A program made the translations under genes and the position numbers. Shown piece after piece: positions 27,870 to 40,890 of a stretch of DNA of 64,000 nt. This stretch comes from Methanococcoides sp. LMO-2. GTDB lineage: Archaea; Halobacteriota; Methanosarcinia; Methanosarcinales; Methanosarcinaceae. A model generated the notes under the pieces. It made no database searches. It was not told the origin of the DNA and was given only the letters and a program-made list of their open reading frames with translations. Positions within the stretch are counted from its first letter, which is position 1; each line of letters opens with the position of its first letter. The stretch lies in contig NZ_JBCAUS010000002.1 in NCBI RefSeq assembly GCF_038432375.1, positions 372,001-436,000 of the forward strand, written 5' to 3'.

Positions 27870-28274
27870 TCAGAGGAGCTTCTTTCCGGCATCGTCACCG
27901 GATTTGCATTCGAAGACCTCAGTGATATTCATAACCATGAGTGCCTTTGCAGGGAATCTGTCACCCTTTGCTTTGGCATCTGCATAGGCTTTGTCGTAGT
28001 CCTCGCCACTGGTCTTGACCTCGACATCTCCCTTTATCTGGAAGCAGGCACCAACCTCAGGACCCCACACAAAGACAGATGCTACAGGGTTCTCATCAAG
28101 GTTCTCACGTGTCTTCAGGAAATAGTTGTCAGTGATCCAGATAGTTTCATCATCCATCAGCTGGCACATGCCAATAGGGATCACATTTGGCATTCCTGCC
28201 TTTGATGCTGTTGCGAATGGGAATATCTTTACCTTTGAAAATGCTTCCTTCATATCTTCTGTAAGTTTAACCAT
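27870..28274 (-). CDS. pyridoxamine 5'-phosphate oxidase-family flavin protein
   Basis: 134 residues, a single split-barrel FMN-binding domain: FPFATASKAGMPNVIPIGMCQLMDDETIWITDNYFLKT at the N-terminus and GACFQIKGDVEVKTSGEDYD after it. Small proteins of this fold in archaea are flavin or F420 binding reductases of unknown substrate rather than true PdxH. The gene is not in an operon with pdxST; 237 bases separate it from pdxT. Its upstream region contains a short motif that is also found before the Kef-linked flavoprotein gene. Confidence 0.82.
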   Translation of the reverse strand: MVKLTEDMKEAFSKVKIFPFATASKAGMPNVIPIGMCQLMDDETIWITDNYFLKTRENLDENPVASVFVWGPEVGACFQIKGDVEVKTSGEDYDKAYADAKAKGDRFPAKALMVMNITEVFECKSGDDAGKKLL

Positions 28275-28511
28275 CTAAATCACCATATATCGTAGAATAA
28301 TCATGATCTCTTTCAAGACCTAAAAGTAAAAACACGCTATACCTTAATAAGAATTTCTTATTTGTTCCATGTTGCCGTTATCAGAACATATTTTAGCTAA
28401 AAATTCTTATCGGCTTTTGCATTATTAGATGAAACAATAAAGAAAAAAAGAATGAAAATATTTTGTGAAACAGCAAATTATGCTGTTCCGATCCAATCTA
28501 TTTTGCGTGTT

Positions 28512-29108
28512 TTAATTGAACAGCTTGTCAAGGAAATACTGGTGTATCCTCATATCCTCGGTAAGCTCGGGGTGGAATGCCAGTGCCAGAACATTGTCCT
28601 GCTCTGCAGCAACGATCTTGTCATCAATTGATGCAAGGACATTCACATCCTCTCCTGCTTCAAGAATTGCCGGTGCCCTGATGAAGACAGCGTTGTATGG
28701 TGAATCCAGTACGGATACATCAAGGTCTACCTCGAAGGACTGGAACTGCCTTCCAAAGGAGTTCCTGTTGACCTTAATATCCATCAGTCCAAGCAGGTAC
28801 TGGTGTGTCTTCTCAACCTGTGAATCTCCTCTTGTTGCAAGAAGGATGAGGCCTGCACAGGTACCAAGTATTGGAATACCTTTGTCTTTTGCTTCCTTGA
28901 TCTCTTCGGCAATGCCTTCCCTGAGGATCAGGCGTCCAAGGGTTGTGCTCTCCCCGCCCGGGAACACGAGACCATCACATGTAGGAACGATTCCCTTGTG
29001 CTTGATGGTGACAACTTCGGCAGTCTCCCCGCGTTCGGCAAGTGCTCTCTCGACAGATTCAACATGTTCAGAAACATCGCCCTGAATAGCGATAACACCT
29101 ATACGCAT
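28512..29108 (-). CDS. pdxT: pyridoxal 5'-phosphate synthase glutaminase subunit PdxT
   Basis: 198 residues. Class I glutaminase: RIGVIAIQGDVSEHVES start, oxyanion region LVFPGGESTT, nucleophile Cys in ILGTCAGLILLA, RNSFGRQFQSFE, and the catalytic His-Glu pair in ALAFHPELTED. It supplies ammonia from glutamine to PdxS for vitamin B6 synthesis. I set the start at the ATG at 29108, six bases after GGTG; the in-frame GTG at 29117 belongs to that ribosome site. It follows pdxS by 38 bases in the same direction, forming a pdxST operon. Confidence 0.95.
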   Translation of the reverse strand: MRIGVIAIQGDVSEHVESVERALAERGETAEVVTIKHKGIVPTCDGLVFPGGESTTLGRLILREGIAEEIKEAKDKGIPILGTCAGLILLATRGDSQVEKTHQYLLGLMDIKVNRNSFGRQFQSFEVDLDVSVLDSPYNAVFIRAPAILEAGEDVNVLASIDDKIVAAEQDNVLALAFHPELTEDMRIHQYFLDKLFN

Positions 29109-29146
29109 AATTAACACCGTAAAAAAAGAAAGAAAAGGAAAAAAGG

Positions 29147-30043
29147 TTACCAGCCACGTGTCTGGAGAACCTGATCCTCTGGAATGGAATCTACGCTGAT
29201 TCCTTTCATGCCTGCGCCGATTCCCTTTGAGATCTCTGCGAGCACTTCAGGGTTGTCGTAATTGTTGACAGCCTCTACGATAGCTTTTGCCATGAGTGGT
29301 GGATTCTCTGCCTTGAAGATACCTGATCCGACGAAAACACCGTCTGAGCCAAGTCTCATCATGAGAGCTGCATCAGCAGGAGTTGCAACACCACCAGCTG
29401 CGAAGTTCACAACAGGAAGACGCTCCATCTCTGCGGTCTCCATAACAAGCTCGATAGGTGCTTCGATCTCTCTTGCGTACATGATAAGCTCTTCCTTGGT
29501 CATGCCCTTGAGGGTCCTGATCTCGCCCATGATCTGCTTCATGTGGCGTACAGCTTCCCTGACATCACCTGTACCAGCTTCTCCTTTTGTACGGATCATA
29601 GCTGCACCCTCGTTGATCCTTCTGAGTGCTTCTCCAAGGTTACGTGCACCACATACGAAAGGAACTGTGAACTCGGTCTTGTCGATGTGGAAGTGCTCGT
29701 CAGCAGGTGTTAGTACTTCTGACTCATCGATCATGTCAGCACCAAGTGACTGAAGGATCTCAGCTTCAACGAAGTGGCCGATTCTTGCCTTTGCCATTAC
29801 AGGGATTGTTACTGCTTCAATGATGTCAGCGGTGACCTGTGGGTCTGCCATCCTTGCAACGCCGCCTGCCTTCCTGATATCGGAAGGTACAGCGTGAAGT
29901 GCCATAACTGCAACAGCTCCTGCTTCCTCAGCGATCCTAGCTTCTTCAGCAGTTGTAACGTCCATAATAACGCCGCCTTTCTGCATCTTTGCAAAACCGC
30001 GCTTGATAAGTTCGGTACCATGTCGTAATTTTTCAAGTTCCAT
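29147..30043 (-). CDS. pdxS: pyridoxal 5'-phosphate synthase lyase subunit PdxS
   Basis: 298 residues, full length. (beta-alpha)8 barrel that makes pyridoxal 5'-phosphate from ribose 5-phosphate, glyceraldehyde 3-phosphate and ammonia. Motifs: [37 protein letters not shown], the lysine in [25 protein letters not shown], and the phosphate-binding [12 protein letters not shown]. It forms a dodecamer that binds PdxT, encoded just downstream. The start follows a GATGATC ribosome site. RpiA (ribose 5-phosphate isomerase) is encoded 10 kb away. Confidence 0.97.
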   Translation of the reverse strand: MELEKLRHGTELIKRGFAKMQKGGVIMDVTTAEEARIAEEAGAVAVMALHAVPSDIRKAGGVARMADPQVTADIIEAVTIPVMAKARIGHFVEAEILQSLGADMIDESEVLTPADEHFHIDKTEFTVPFVCGARNLGEALRRINEGAAMIRTKGEAGTGDVREAVRHMKQIMGEIRTLKGMTKEELIMYAREIEAPIELVMETAEMERLPVVNFAAGGVATPADAALMMRLGSDGVFVGSGIFKAENPPLMAKAIVEAVNNYDNPEVLAEISKGIGAGMKGISVDSIPEDQVLQTRGW

Positions 30044-30099
30044 ATGATCATCCTTCTGTTGAATTTAGAGTACTAAATATAGTCAATGGTTAAAAGTGT

Positions 30100-32604
30100 T
30101 TAGTTCGTGTCATCCTCTTTCTTAATTCTTGCAACACCAACGACCTTGTCGCCGGCCTTCACGTTCATAATTTTAACACCCTGTGTATTCCTTCCCTGTG
30201 CCCTGATATCTTTAACAGGGATCCTTATGATAATTCCATCAGAGCTGGTAATAATGACCTCGTCGTCCTCTTGAACGGCCTTCACATTTATCACAGGACC
30301 GTTACGCAGGCTGGTTACTATGGTTATAACACCCTGTCCGCCTCTTCTCATTCCACGATACTCATCAAATGAAGTACGCTTTCCGTATCCGTTCTCGGTT
30401 ATTGTGAGAAGTTTGCTCTCAGGGTCTACAATATCCAGGCTTACAACGATATCATCGCCTGCAAGCTTCATACCACGTACACCTCTTGCAGCCCTTCCCA
30501 TTGAACGTACATCGTCCTCAGAGAACCTTATGGCCTTACCGTGTCGTGAGACCATCATGATCTCCCTTGAGCCGTCAGTGAGTGCCACATTGACCAGTTC
30601 ATCGCCTTCGTCAAGCTTGATGGCAATGATACCGGCCTTCCTGACATTGCTGAAATCAGACAGGCTGCTCTTCTTTACCGTACCGGACCTGGTCGCCATG
30701 AACAGGTACTGATCCTCATCGAATTCCTTTACAGGGATCATCGCAGTAACGGATTCGTTCTCTGCAAGTTCCAGAAGGTTGACGATAGCCTTACCTTTGG
30801 ACTGTCTGCTTCCCTGTGGGATTCCATAGACCTTCTGCCAGTGTACTTTTCCACGGTTTGTGAAGAACATGAGATAATCATGGGTTGAAGCCACGAAGAT
30901 ATCTTCTACGAAGTCCTCTTCCTTGGTATCCATACCAATGACACCTTTTCCACCCCTGTGTTGCTGGCTGTAAGTATCGATCGGCATTCTCTTGATGTAA
31001 CCGTGGTTCGTGATGGTCACAACGACATCTTCCTCAGGAATAAGATCCTCGTCCTCTATCTCAACATGGGAGCCTGTGATCTTTGACCTGCGTTCATCAG
31101 CGAACCTGTCACGGATATCCTGCAGCTCTTCCCTGATAATATCATATTTTCTCTCATCGCTGGCGATGATGTCCTTCAGGTCCTCGATGACCTTGAGAAG
31201 TTCTTCGTGCTCATCAACGACCTTCTGCCTTTCAAGTCCGGTCAGCTTCTGGAGACGCATGTCAAGGATTGCCTTTGCCTGTATCTCATCCAGGCCGAAC
31301 TTGTCCATCAGGCCGTTCCTTGCATCTTCCACTGTCTTTGAAGCACGAATAAGAGCGATGACCTCATCAATGTGATCAAGTGCTATCAGCAGACCCTTGA
31401 GTATGTGTGCCCTTTCCTCGGCTTTCCTGAGGTCGAACTGACTGCGTTTTAGAATTACCTCGATCCTGTGTTTCAGGTAGATCTGGAGGATCTCCTTGAG
31501 GGTCAGTTCCCTTGGCACACCATCCACCAGTGCGAGATTGATGATACCAAAGGTTGTCTGCATCTGGGTATGCTTGTAAAGCTGGTTCAGGATAACTTCA
31601 GGATTGGTGTTCCTTGTAAGCTCAATTGCTATACGGATACCATCTCTGTCGGACTCATCACGCAGATCAGAAATTCCGACTATCCTCTTTTCCCTGACAA
31701 GCGCAGCGATGTTCTCGATAAGTTTGGCCTTGTTGACCTGATACGGAAGTTCTGTCACAACAATACGGTTCTTGTCGTTCTTCATCTCCTCTATAGAGGT
31801 CACAGCACGCAGCTTGATGGGACCTCTTCCGGTCTCGTATGCAGACCTGATGCCCTGTTTTCCCAGGATAGTAGCACCTGTCGGGAAGTCCGGTCCTTTC
31901 ACGATCTCCATAAGTTCCTGGATCGTGGTCTCAGGATCATCAATGAGCTTCAGTGTTGCATCGATGACCTCTCCGAGATTGTGTGGTGCCATGTTGGTGG
32001 CCATTCCCACCGCAATACCGGTGGAACCGTTAATAAGAAGGTTTGGTAACTTTGCAGGAAGCACAGAAGGCTCTTTGAGGGAACCATCGTAGTTCGGTTT
32101 GTATTCCACAGTCTCTTTGTCGATGTCTGAGAGCATCTCATTGGATACACGGTCCATACGGACCTCGGTGTATCGCATTGCTGCTGCGGAATCACCGTCA
32201 ATTGAACCGAAGTTACCCTGACCGTCAATAAGCGGATACCTTAAGGAGAAGTCCTGTACCATCCTGACAAGGGAATCGTAAACAGCGGAATCACCGTGAG
32301 GGTGGTATTTACCAAGAACGTCTCCCACTACACGGGCGGACTTCTTGTATGCCTTGTCATATGTGATACCGGCTTCCTTCATGGAATACAGGATACGCCT
32401 GTGGACAGGCTTGAGACCGTCACGTGCATCAGGCAATGCCCTTCCCACAATGACGCTCATTGCATAATCGATATAGGAGTTCTTCATCTCTTCCTGTATA
32501 AGGACAGGAACGATCCTTTCGCCTGTATCAGTAGGCTGGATATCCAGAGGTGCTTCTTCTTCCGTCCTTTCATCTGCTGGACCATTATTAGTATTATCTG
32601 CCAT
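30100..32604 (-). CDS. gyrA: DNA gyrase subunit A
   Basis: 834 residues. Breakage-reunion domain with the active-site tyrosine in [14 protein letters not shown] (about residue 145), preceded by [19 protein letters not shown]. The C-terminal beta-pinwheel carries a GyrA box (QQHRGGKGV), which distinguishes gyrase from topoisomerase IV, followed by repeated blades (RGGQGVITI and others). It introduces negative supercoils together with GyrB, whose gene lies 11 bases upstream. The first 30 residues are an acidic extension. Gyrase of bacterial origin is usual in Methanosarcinales. Confidence 0.97.
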   Translation of the reverse strand: MADNTNNGPADERTEEEAPLDIQPTDTGERIVPVLIQEEMKNSYIDYAMSVIVGRALPDARDGLKPVHRRILYSMKEAGITYDKAYKKSARVVGDVLGKYHPHGDSAVYDSLVRMVQDFSLRYPLIDGQGNFGSIDGDSAAAMRYTEVRMDRVSNEMLSDIDKETVEYKPNYDGSLKEPSVLPAKLPNLLINGSTGIAVGMATNMAPHNLGEVIDATLKLIDDPETTIQELMEIVKGPDFPTGATILGKQGIRSAYETGRGPIKLRAVTSIEEMKNDKNRIVVTELPYQVNKAKLIENIAALVREKRIVGISDLRDESDRDGIRIAIELTRNTNPEVILNQLYKHTQMQTTFGIINLALVDGVPRELTLKEILQIYLKHRIEVILKRSQFDLRKAEERAHILKGLLIALDHIDEVIALIRASKTVEDARNGLMDKFGLDEIQAKAILDMRLQKLTGLERQKVVDEHEELLKVIEDLKDIIASDERKYDIIREELQDIRDRFADERRSKITGSHVEIEDEDLIPEEDVVVTITNHGYIKRMPIDTYSQQHRGGKGVIGMDTKEEDFVEDIFVASTHDYLMFFTNRGKVHWQKVYGIPQGSRQSKGKAIVNLLELAENESVTAMIPVKEFDEDQYLFMATRSGTVKKSSLSDFSNVRKAGIIAIKLDEGDELVNVALTDGSREIMMVSRHGKAIRFSEDDVRSMGRAARGVRGMKLAGDDIVVSLDIVDPESKLLTITENGYGKRTSFDEYRGMRRGGQGVITIVTSLRNGPVINVKAVQEDDEVIITSSDGIIIRIPVKDIRAQGRNTQGVKIMNVKAGDKVVGVARIKKEDDTN

Positions 32605-32615
32605 CTTAACTCACC

Positions 32616-34568
<1,953 letters not shown>

Positions 34569-34828
34569 TTATCGTGTAAATGATATTTGTAGTTAAAACA
34601 CATAATGAATTTATTAATTTTCAATTTAGCAGATATTGATTTTTATGTCAAATAATCTGCTCTTAGTATGCATTACAGGTATATTAAAGATATGATTACA
34701 AACCACATTTACTGAAGGATACATCGCAAAATCAAAATATCGGCTGTGTCGAAAAATAGCCGATACCGATACATGCCCGGAGAAGTTAGATAGGACATAA
34801 GAATACGTTCATCAATGCGAGAGGAACA

Positions 34829-35434
34829 TCAAACCGTTTGTCGGATGATCTCGGTATCTGCCAGGCTCCAGACTACCTCGCCATTGAACCTGTAGTCCAC
34901 AGGTTCGATCTTCCTGGGTGACTTGAACAACCATCCTTTTATGTTGCTTGAATAGCCCTCCTCGGGGATCAGATGGCGACTCTGGTCCAGCTTGAAATGA
35001 TAATCAGATTCATATTCCTTGCATTCAACGAGATTTACAGTCCCGATAATCTTTCCTGTGGGAAGGTCATGGAGATGTTCAGGAGGAATTTCATAGTTCT
35101 CGCTAACCCATTTCAGGTCTTTCTTCCTGATAGGAGCCCTGCTTGCATAGATAGCGATAGTGCCCCGAATGAATGTGTTCTTTGAACGTAGTTCTACGTC
35201 CTTCAGGCCACGTATGACCAGTGATGCCCAGGGTTGTTTTATTGCAAGGACGTGGATCTTGGGGTATGGCAATGCGTATTCATCACCTGAGTCGATACCA
35301 CATTCAGCAAGTGTGGTCTGCTGATGGGTATTGGGTAAGAAACGATCAAAATATGTTGGTTCTTTTGGAGTAACGACGACATCCCAGCTTCCGGAAACTT
35401 TTATGTCTGTTGTTGAATCCTGCCCATGAGCCAT
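34829..35434 (-). CDS. ASCH domain protein
   Basis: 201 residues. The central part has the ASCH fold signature (VLAIKQPWASLVIRGLKDVELRS, then RGTIAIYASRAP and GKIIGTVNLVECKEY), a PUA-like beta-barrel proposed to bind RNA or modified nucleotides. The first 55 residues are an extension without recognised domain. It ends 308 bases after the gyrB start region and runs in the same direction. Function unknown beyond probable nucleic-acid binding. Confidence 0.8.
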   Translation of the reverse strand: MAHGQDSTTDIKVSGSWDVVVTPKEPTYFDRFLPNTHQQTTLAECGIDSGDEYALPYPKIHVLAIKQPWASLVIRGLKDVELRSKNTFIRGTIAIYASRAPIRKKDLKWVSENYEIPPEHLHDLPTGKIIGTVNLVECKEYESDYHFKLDQSRHLIPEEGYSSNIKGWLFKSPRKIEPVDYRFNGEVVWSLADTEIIRQTV

Positions 35435-35809
35435 CTTATCACCGTTACGCTGTATTAACCTGTTCTGTTGCTTGCTGTCTTTTCCGACAGTTTGTCCTGA
35501 CAGATGTCAGTAAATATATTGAATATATATTCTTTAGTTAAACCATCATCTACCCGGTTTTATATATAATTTATGATTATCGTGATGAAGAGCCCTTAGG
35601 AAAATATGCGCCTGATATCCGGGCAGGCAATGGGAATTGCTTCTTTTTTTGAACATCTCCAATAGAAGAAAAAGCAAAAATATTGAAAATATAGAAAAAG
35701 GTATGTAATCCCCCCCCTGAAATCAATTTCATGAGACTGCTTCAATTCCAGAGGGAAGTTAATACGATCCGGGTGATTTACCAAATATTCCTGATTTCTT
35801 TATATCGCA
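35435..35809. other. 375-base intergenic region, no gene seen
   Basis: The part near 35500-35580 is AT-rich and holds TATA-like runs for the ASCH gene. A run of eight C's at 35709-35716 stands out. A 62-codon minus-strand frame (35596-35784) is hydrophobic, lacks a ribosome site and is not credited. Confidence 0.5.
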
Positions 35810-37666
35810 TTATGTATCCGGGTTTTCAGCAGTCCAGGCTTTGTCGATCTCTTTCATGTCCAGATTAAGGTCGAGTGTCATCAATTTCTCAAGGTCTGCA
35901 TTATGTTTCTTATACATTGAGATGTAGCTGTCTTCATCTTTACGACATTTTGTGTGCAGTTCAGGCATCATCTCTTCATCCTTTTTCTTAAAAATGAGCA
36001 TCAACTTGTGTGCTTCATAAGGATCGAAACCAAGAAGTTGCAAGGAATCCTGACCAAGTGCAAGGGAAGTACCGAAAGTCTCCCTTCGTATGTTAGTGAC
36101 TCCCATATCCATGAGCTCATGGACTGAAGGACGATCAAAGGCATTAACGGCTATTTTAAGGTGTGGATAGTGCTTGCCTGCCAATTCGATCAACTTTCTT
36201 GATTTGTCTATATCACCTATAGTGATTATTAAGAGTTCAGCCTCAGAAGCTCCGGCGGCTTCAAGAAGATCAAGTCGTGTAATATCACCATAATAAACCT
36301 CAAATCCGAATTTTCTCAGAACATCCACATTGGCTTCATCATTATCGATAATGACAGGTTTAACACCGGCAGAAATAAGGAAACGACCAAGATCGGTCCC
36401 AATACGACCAAATCCAGCAAGAATTACCTTGTGTCCAGTGTGATCGATCATGTCTGGATCACGTCTGGCCTCCTCATCATCCTGACCACTTTTACTGAAC
36501 TTTTCATGTGCCAGGAATAGAAGAGGTGTCAGGAACATGGAGATCGCAACTGCAGAAATAAGAGGCTCTATGGTTTGAGCTGGTAATACTCCGTTTACTC
36601 TGGAAAACTGGAAAAGAACAAATGCAAATTCACCACCCTGAGCAAGGGCAATTGCAAAAAATGAGCGCTCTTTTGTTGGCATCTTAAAGATGAAAGCAGT
36701 AATAGAGAGGACTAGCCATTTGAAAGCCAGCAGACCTGCTGTAAGTCCTGCGATCAGCATTATCTGTTCTCCGATCAGTATGAAATTGAGACTGGCACCT
36801 ATAGAGATAAAGAATATACCAAGCAAGAGGCCCTTGAATGGTTCTATATCGCTTTCAATCTCATGACGATATTCGCTGTCTGCAAGGACAACACCTGCAA
36901 GGAATGCTCCAAGGGCAGGAGAAAGACCAACTGTCATCATGAGTAAGGATATGCCAACTACAAGGGCAAGGGCAGCAGCAACAAAGATCTCACGAACCCG
37001 TGTAGCTGCAATGGTCCTAAATATTGGCCTGCTTGCATATTTACCAAGGAACAAAATGGATAGAATCGCAAGTAGCGTAATAATAATTTGCATGTATTCC
37101 GGCAGTGAGCTGATATCAAAAAGTGCTGACTCAAGATGGCCATCATCGTGCATAGCAATCGTTGCCAGGAAAGGTAGAACTGCAAGCATAGGAATGACTG
37201 CCAGATCCTGAAAAAGGAGAACTGAGAAGACCGATCTTCCGGAAGAGGTATTCATCAATCCTTTTTCACGCAGGGTTTGCAAAATTATAGCTGTAGAGGA
37301 AAGTGAAAGGATAAGACCGATGGCTATTGCCTGTTGCCAGGGCAGAAAGATAAGGGCTATACCAGCAATGATAATGCTCGAAAGAATGACCTGTACTCCG
37401 CCCATTCCCAATATGGGGGTGCGCATCTGCCAGAGCAGTGATGGTTTTAGTTCAAGACCGACCAGGAAAAGCATCATTACTACGCCAAACTCCGTGAAAT
37501 GCATGACCTCTTCAATATCAGCGATCAGAGAGAGACCGAAAGGTCCAATGATGATACCTGCTATTAGATATCCAAGAACTGAGCCAAGACCGAATCTCTT
37601 TGCAATAGGAACGGCAATGGCTGCTGCGATCAGAAATACAAAGAGCTGAAATAAGAAATTCTCCAC
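35810..37666 (-). CDS. Kef-type (CPA2) cation:proton antiporter with RCK_N domain
   Basis: 618 residues. About 390 residues form the twelve-helix Na+/H+ exchanger fold (for example [21 protein letters not shown] and [35 protein letters not shown], which is KefB/KefC-like). From about residue 415 comes a Rossmann RCK_N/TrkA_N domain with [17 protein letters not shown]. It probably exports K+ (or Na+) in exchange for protons under redox or electrophile control. The gene for its flavoprotein partner starts upstream and ends two bases before this start codon, so the pair are co-translated like kefF-kefC. Confidence 0.9.
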   Translation of the reverse strand: MENFLFQLFVFLIAAAIAVPIAKRFGLGSVLGYLIAGIIIGPFGLSLIADIEEVMHFTEFGVVMMLFLVGLELKPSLLWQMRTPILGMGGVQVILSSIIIAGIALIFLPWQQAIAIGLILSLSSTAIILQTLREKGLMNTSSGRSVFSVLLFQDLAVIPMLAVLPFLATIAMHDDGHLESALFDISSLPEYMQIIITLLAILSILFLGKYASRPIFRTIAATRVREIFVAAALALVVGISLLMMTVGLSPALGAFLAGVVLADSEYRHEIESDIEPFKGLLLGIFFISIGASLNFILIGEQIMLIAGLTAGLLAFKWLVLSITAFIFKMPTKERSFFAIALAQGGEFAFVLFQFSRVNGVLPAQTIEPLISAVAISMFLTPLLFLAHEKFSKSGQDDEEARRDPDMIDHTGHKVILAGFGRIGTDLGRFLISAGVKPVIIDNDEANVDVLRKFGFEVYYGDITRLDLLEAAGASEAELLIITIGDIDKSRKLIELAGKHYPHLKIAVNAFDRPSVHELMDMGVTNIRRETFGTSLALGQDSLQLLGFDPYEAHKLMLIFKKKDEEMMPELHTKCRKDEDSYISMYKKHNADLEKLMTLDLNLDMKEIDKAWTAENPDT

Positions 37667-37668
37667 TT

Positions 37669-38277
37669 TTACGATCTCCTGATAATTGAATTTAGATCAC
37701 TGTTAAGGTATTTCTCCTGCTGGGCTTTCTCAATATCCAGTGTTCCATCCCGCAAGGCAATGATGGTACGGCGATAGTCCTCTACATGAGCATTTACTTT
37801 TTCTTTGGACAAGCCTCCATGAATACCCAGAACTGCAAACGGTGGAAGCCATTTCATTCTACATACCTTTGCCATAGCGTAATATGGAGATATTAGCTCT
37901 CTGATCGTAAAGATGTTACAACCACCTTCCTGATAGGTACTGTCGTCACCACCTGCAGTAATAGATTGCAGGAAAATCTTTCCTTCGAGTGCATTGCCTT
38001 TCAAACCATAGGCCCAGCCATGCTCAAGTACCAGATCAAGCCACTCTTTCATGATCGACGGAGTTGAGAACCAATAGAAAGGATGCTGGAAAATAATCAC
38101 ATCATGATCTTCACAGAGGGATTGTTCTCTTTTGATATCGATCATAAAATCCGGATAGTTTGCATAAAGATCATTGATAGTTACATTTTCAAGATCTTCA
38201 ACAGCAGCACGCAGGGCATTATTGAACTTTGAGCGTGGCCTTGACGGATGAGCAAAATTAATGAGAATTCTGTTCAT
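37669..38277 (-). CDS. KefF/KefG-like flavodoxin-fold ancillary protein
   Basis: 202 residues, NAD(P)H:quinone oxidoreductase fold. [17 protein letters not shown] binds FMN phosphate; [29 protein letters not shown] is the KefF/KefG/MdaB block. In bacteria KefF/KefG bind Kef antiporters and are required for full activity, linking transport to electrophile stress. The antiporter gene follows directly, which supports the same role here. Methanogens lack glutathione, so the triggering ligand must differ (inference). Confidence 0.88.
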   Translation of the reverse strand: MNRILINFAHPSRPRSKFNNALRAAVEDLENVTINDLYANYPDFMIDIKREQSLCEDHDVIIFQHPFYWFSTPSIMKEWLDLVLEHGWAYGLKGNALEGKIFLQSITAGGDDSTYQEGGCNIFTIRELISPYYAMAKVCRMKWLPPFAVLGIHGGLSKEKVNAHVEDYRRTIIALRDGTLDIEKAQQEKYLNSDLNSIIRRS

Positions 38278-38706
38278 GGTTTTCTTTCCTGAATGGATGA
38301 TAGTTTTAACAATTGCTAAAAATGTGGAGGAAACTTAAACTATGCTTCCTTCTTGACCCTAAAAGTACAAAACACGTCTGTTATTTTTACGTAACAGGCG
38401 TCATGGATAATATTTTAGATAATACTTTCGCTCATACAATAGTATCACAAAGATCATTCATCCTGCAATGGATACACGTATCGATAAAGGATTTTCAGCG
38501 TATAATATGATCTATCGTTTCTGATCTATAGTGAAAGATCATTAATATGGTAATTCATGTGATCCCACCTAAAAAGAAGTGGTACAGTAAGATATATTTA
38601 CATTAATGCATTTTAGACTACAAGAATAGTTTATATACTAACAGGCTTATCAAAAGCGTCATAAAGCGCGATACATATCATTTTGATAACTTTATAAGGT
38701 GAACAA
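38278..38706. other. 429-base divergent intergenic region (promoters of kef pair and aspS)
   Basis: A TTTATATACT box near 38630 probably drives aspS. An imperfect hairpin lies at 38374-38401 (ACGTCTGTTA/TAACAGGCGT, one mismatch). A GACCCTAAAAGTACAAAACACG-like string at 38356-38377 resembles one at 28316-28335. A 65-codon frame at 38313-38510 is cysteine- and phenylalanine-rich, has no ribosome site and is not credited. Confidence 0.5.
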
Positions 38707-40038
38707 ATGGCATTAGAAAACCCGAGAACACATTATACTTCACAGATCAACCCGGAAACGATCGGTGATGAGAAGGTCACCGTCTGCGGATGGGTACATG
38801 AAGTCAGGGACCTTGGCGGTATCTGCTTCCTGGTGGTCCGTGACCGCGACGGAAGGGCACAGGTCACACTTGTCAAGAAGAAGATCGACAAGGAACTCTT
38901 CGATACTGCAAGAAAGCTGGTACGTGAGTCAGTTGTGGCTGTTACCGGTACTGCAAAACCTGAAGGCAAGGCTCCAAACGGATATGAGATCATCCCTGAT
39001 GAGGTCGTACTCCTCAACGAGGCAGAATCACCACTTCCAATGGACACCACCGGAAAGGTAGATGCTGAGCTTGACACACGTCTTGACTCAAGGTTCATTG
39101 ACTTAAGACGTGAGAAGACCACAGCTATCTTCAAGATACGCCATGAGGTCCTCCGTGCAGTGAGGAACTTCCTTTCAACCGAGGGCTTCATCGAGACATC
39201 AAGTCCTAAGGTCGTGGCAACAGCTACCGAAGGTGGTACATCACTCTTCCCGATCACATACTTCGACAGGGAAGCATTCCTTAACCAAAGCCCTCAGCTC
39301 TTCAAGCAGATCCTGATGTCAGGAGGACTTGACAGGGTATTCGAGATCGGTCCTATTTTCAGGGCAGAGGAACACGACACCCGCAGGCACCTTAATGAAG
39401 CTACATCCATCGATATCGAGGCAAGCTTCGTGGACCACTTCCAGGTCATGGAGATCCTCGAGAATATGATCGCTTACGTCTATGGACAGGTCATTGAGAA
39501 CGAATCCGCTTCCCTTGAGGCTCTTGGTGTTGAGCTTAAGGTACCGGAGACACCTTTCATGAAGGTCCCATACAGCGAGGCTGTAGATATCGTCAACGCA
39601 AAGGGCGATGAAATGCTCGAGTGGGGAGATGACCTTGGTACACAGGCAGAGCACACCATCGGTGAGCACGTCTTCAAGGAGACCGGCGAATCACACTACT
39701 TCATTACTGACTGGCCAACCGAGATCAAGCCGTTCTACGCTATGCCATACGAGAACGACCCACTTATCTCCAAGTCATTCGATATGATGCACAGGACAAT
39801 GGAGCTTTCCTCCGGTGCACAGCGTATCCACCTGCATGACATGCTCAAGGAGAGGATCGAATCACAGGGTCTCAATCCTGATGGTTTTGACTTCTACCTA
39901 CGTGCATTCAAGTATGGTATGCCACCTCACTCCGGATGGGGTGTCGGCTGTGAGCGTCTTGTTATGACAATGCTCGGTGTAGAGAACATCCGTGACACTG
40001 TCCTGTTCCCAAGGGACAGGAGGCGACTGTCACCTTAA
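38707..40038 (+). CDS. aspS: aspartyl-tRNA synthetase, archaeal type
   Basis: 443 residues, the short archaeal/eukaryal form without the bacterial GAD insert. The N-terminal OB-fold anticodon domain ([24 protein letters not shown]) is followed by class II motifs: motif 2 region [24 protein letters not shown], and motif 3 [28 protein letters not shown] at the end. It charges tRNA-Asp; the tRNA-Asp gene is 12 kb upstream in this window. Whether it also charges tRNA-Asn cannot be decided by eye. An ATAAGGTGAACAA ribosome site precedes the ATG, and rpiA follows in the same direction. Confidence 0.96.
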   Translation: MALENPRTHYTSQINPETIGDEKVTVCGWVHEVRDLGGICFLVVRDRDGRAQVTLVKKKIDKELFDTARKLVRESVVAVTGTAKPEGKAPNGYEIIPDEVVLLNEAESPLPMDTTGKVDAELDTRLDSRFIDLRREKTTAIFKIRHEVLRAVRNFLSTEGFIETSSPKVVATATEGGTSLFPITYFDREAFLNQSPQLFKQILMSGGLDRVFEIGPIFRAEEHDTRRHLNEATSIDIEASFVDHFQVMEILENMIAYVYGQVIENESASLEALGVELKVPETPFMKVPYSEAVDIVNAKGDEMLEWGDDLGTQAEHTIGEHVFKETGESHYFITDWPTEIKPFYAMPYENDPLISKSFDMMHRTMELSSGAQRIHLHDMLKERIESQGLNPDGFDFYLRAFKYGMPPHSGWGVGCERLVMTMLGVENIRDTVLFPRDRRRLSP

Positions 40039-40084
40039 TGGTGGCATCGTTCATCATTTATTTTCCGCTAAGAAGGGAATTAAG

Positions 40085-40780
40085 ATGAAAGAAAGAAATG
40101 CAAGTGCATCCAGTGCTGAAAAACAGGCAGCAGGAATTGCAGCTGCAAAACTTGTGGAAGACGGCATGGTGATCGGTCTTGGTACCGGCTCCACCACAGC
40201 CTTTGCTATTGCAGAGGTTGGAAGACGTGTGCGTGAAGAACACCTGGACGTTCTCGCAGTGGTCACATCCTACCAGGCAGAGATGCTTGCAATCGAAGCA
40301 GGTGTGCCACTAACAAGCCTTGCAGAGCATCCTGTGCTCGACCTTGCAATCGATGGTGCAGACCAGGTCGATGCTAAGATGAACGTCATCAAGGGCGGCG
40401 GTGCAGCACATACCCGCGAGAAGGTCGTTGCAAATTCAGCAATTCGCTTCATTGTGGTTGCAGATGACTCCAAGATGAGCGAAGAGCTCAACCACTTCGT
40501 GCCTGTGGAAGTCCTTCCATACGCAAGGGAGCTTGTGAAAAAGCAGATGATCGAACTTGGCGGTGTCCCTGCAATAAGGATGGCATCCAGAAAGGACGGT
40601 CCTGTCATCACAGACAACGGCAATGTCATCATGGACGTGGAATTCGGAACCATTGACGACCCTGCAGAGCTCTACCAGAGGCTTTCCGCATGCGTGGGAG
40701 TTGTAGAGCACGGCATTTTCCTGAACACGGACGAGGTCTATGTTGGCAGGAAAGGCGGCGCTGTTGAGATCATCAAATAA
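40085..40780 (+). CDS. rpiA: ribose-5-phosphate isomerase A
   Basis: 231 residues from the ATG at 40085; the frame stays open upstream into aspS, but RpiA homology starts at about [18 protein letters not shown]. Signatures: [14 protein letters not shown] (phosphate loop), [11 protein letters not shown] (catalytic Asp region), [14 protein letters not shown], and [10 protein letters not shown] near the end. It interconverts ribose 5-phosphate and ribulose 5-phosphate, supplying nucleotide synthesis, the ribulose monophosphate route and PdxS. It follows aspS by 46 bases and is probably co-transcribed. Confidence 0.96.
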   Translation: MKERNASASSAEKQAAGIAAAKLVEDGMVIGLGTGSTTAFAIAEVGRRVREEHLDVLAVVTSYQAEMLAIEAGVPLTSLAEHPVLDLAIDGADQVDAKMNVIKGGGAAHTREKVVANSAIRFIVVADDSKMSEELNHFVPVEVLPYARELVKKQMIELGGVPAIRMASRKDGPVITDNGNVIMDVEFGTIDDPAELYQRLSACVGVVEHGIFLNTDEVYVGRKGGAVEIIK

Positions 40781-40890
40781 CCGTCATATTAAATTTCCAA
40801 TGCGTGGCCCTTTAAGATAAATTCAGGACCTGCATTGTACTTTTTTAATTTTTAGATTTTGATCGATAATTTATTGGCATATAAGATTGA

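Noticed and set aside
35596-35784. 62-codon hydrophobic frame on the minus strand
   Set aside because: No ribosome site and a composition explained by an AT- and A-rich intergenic region.
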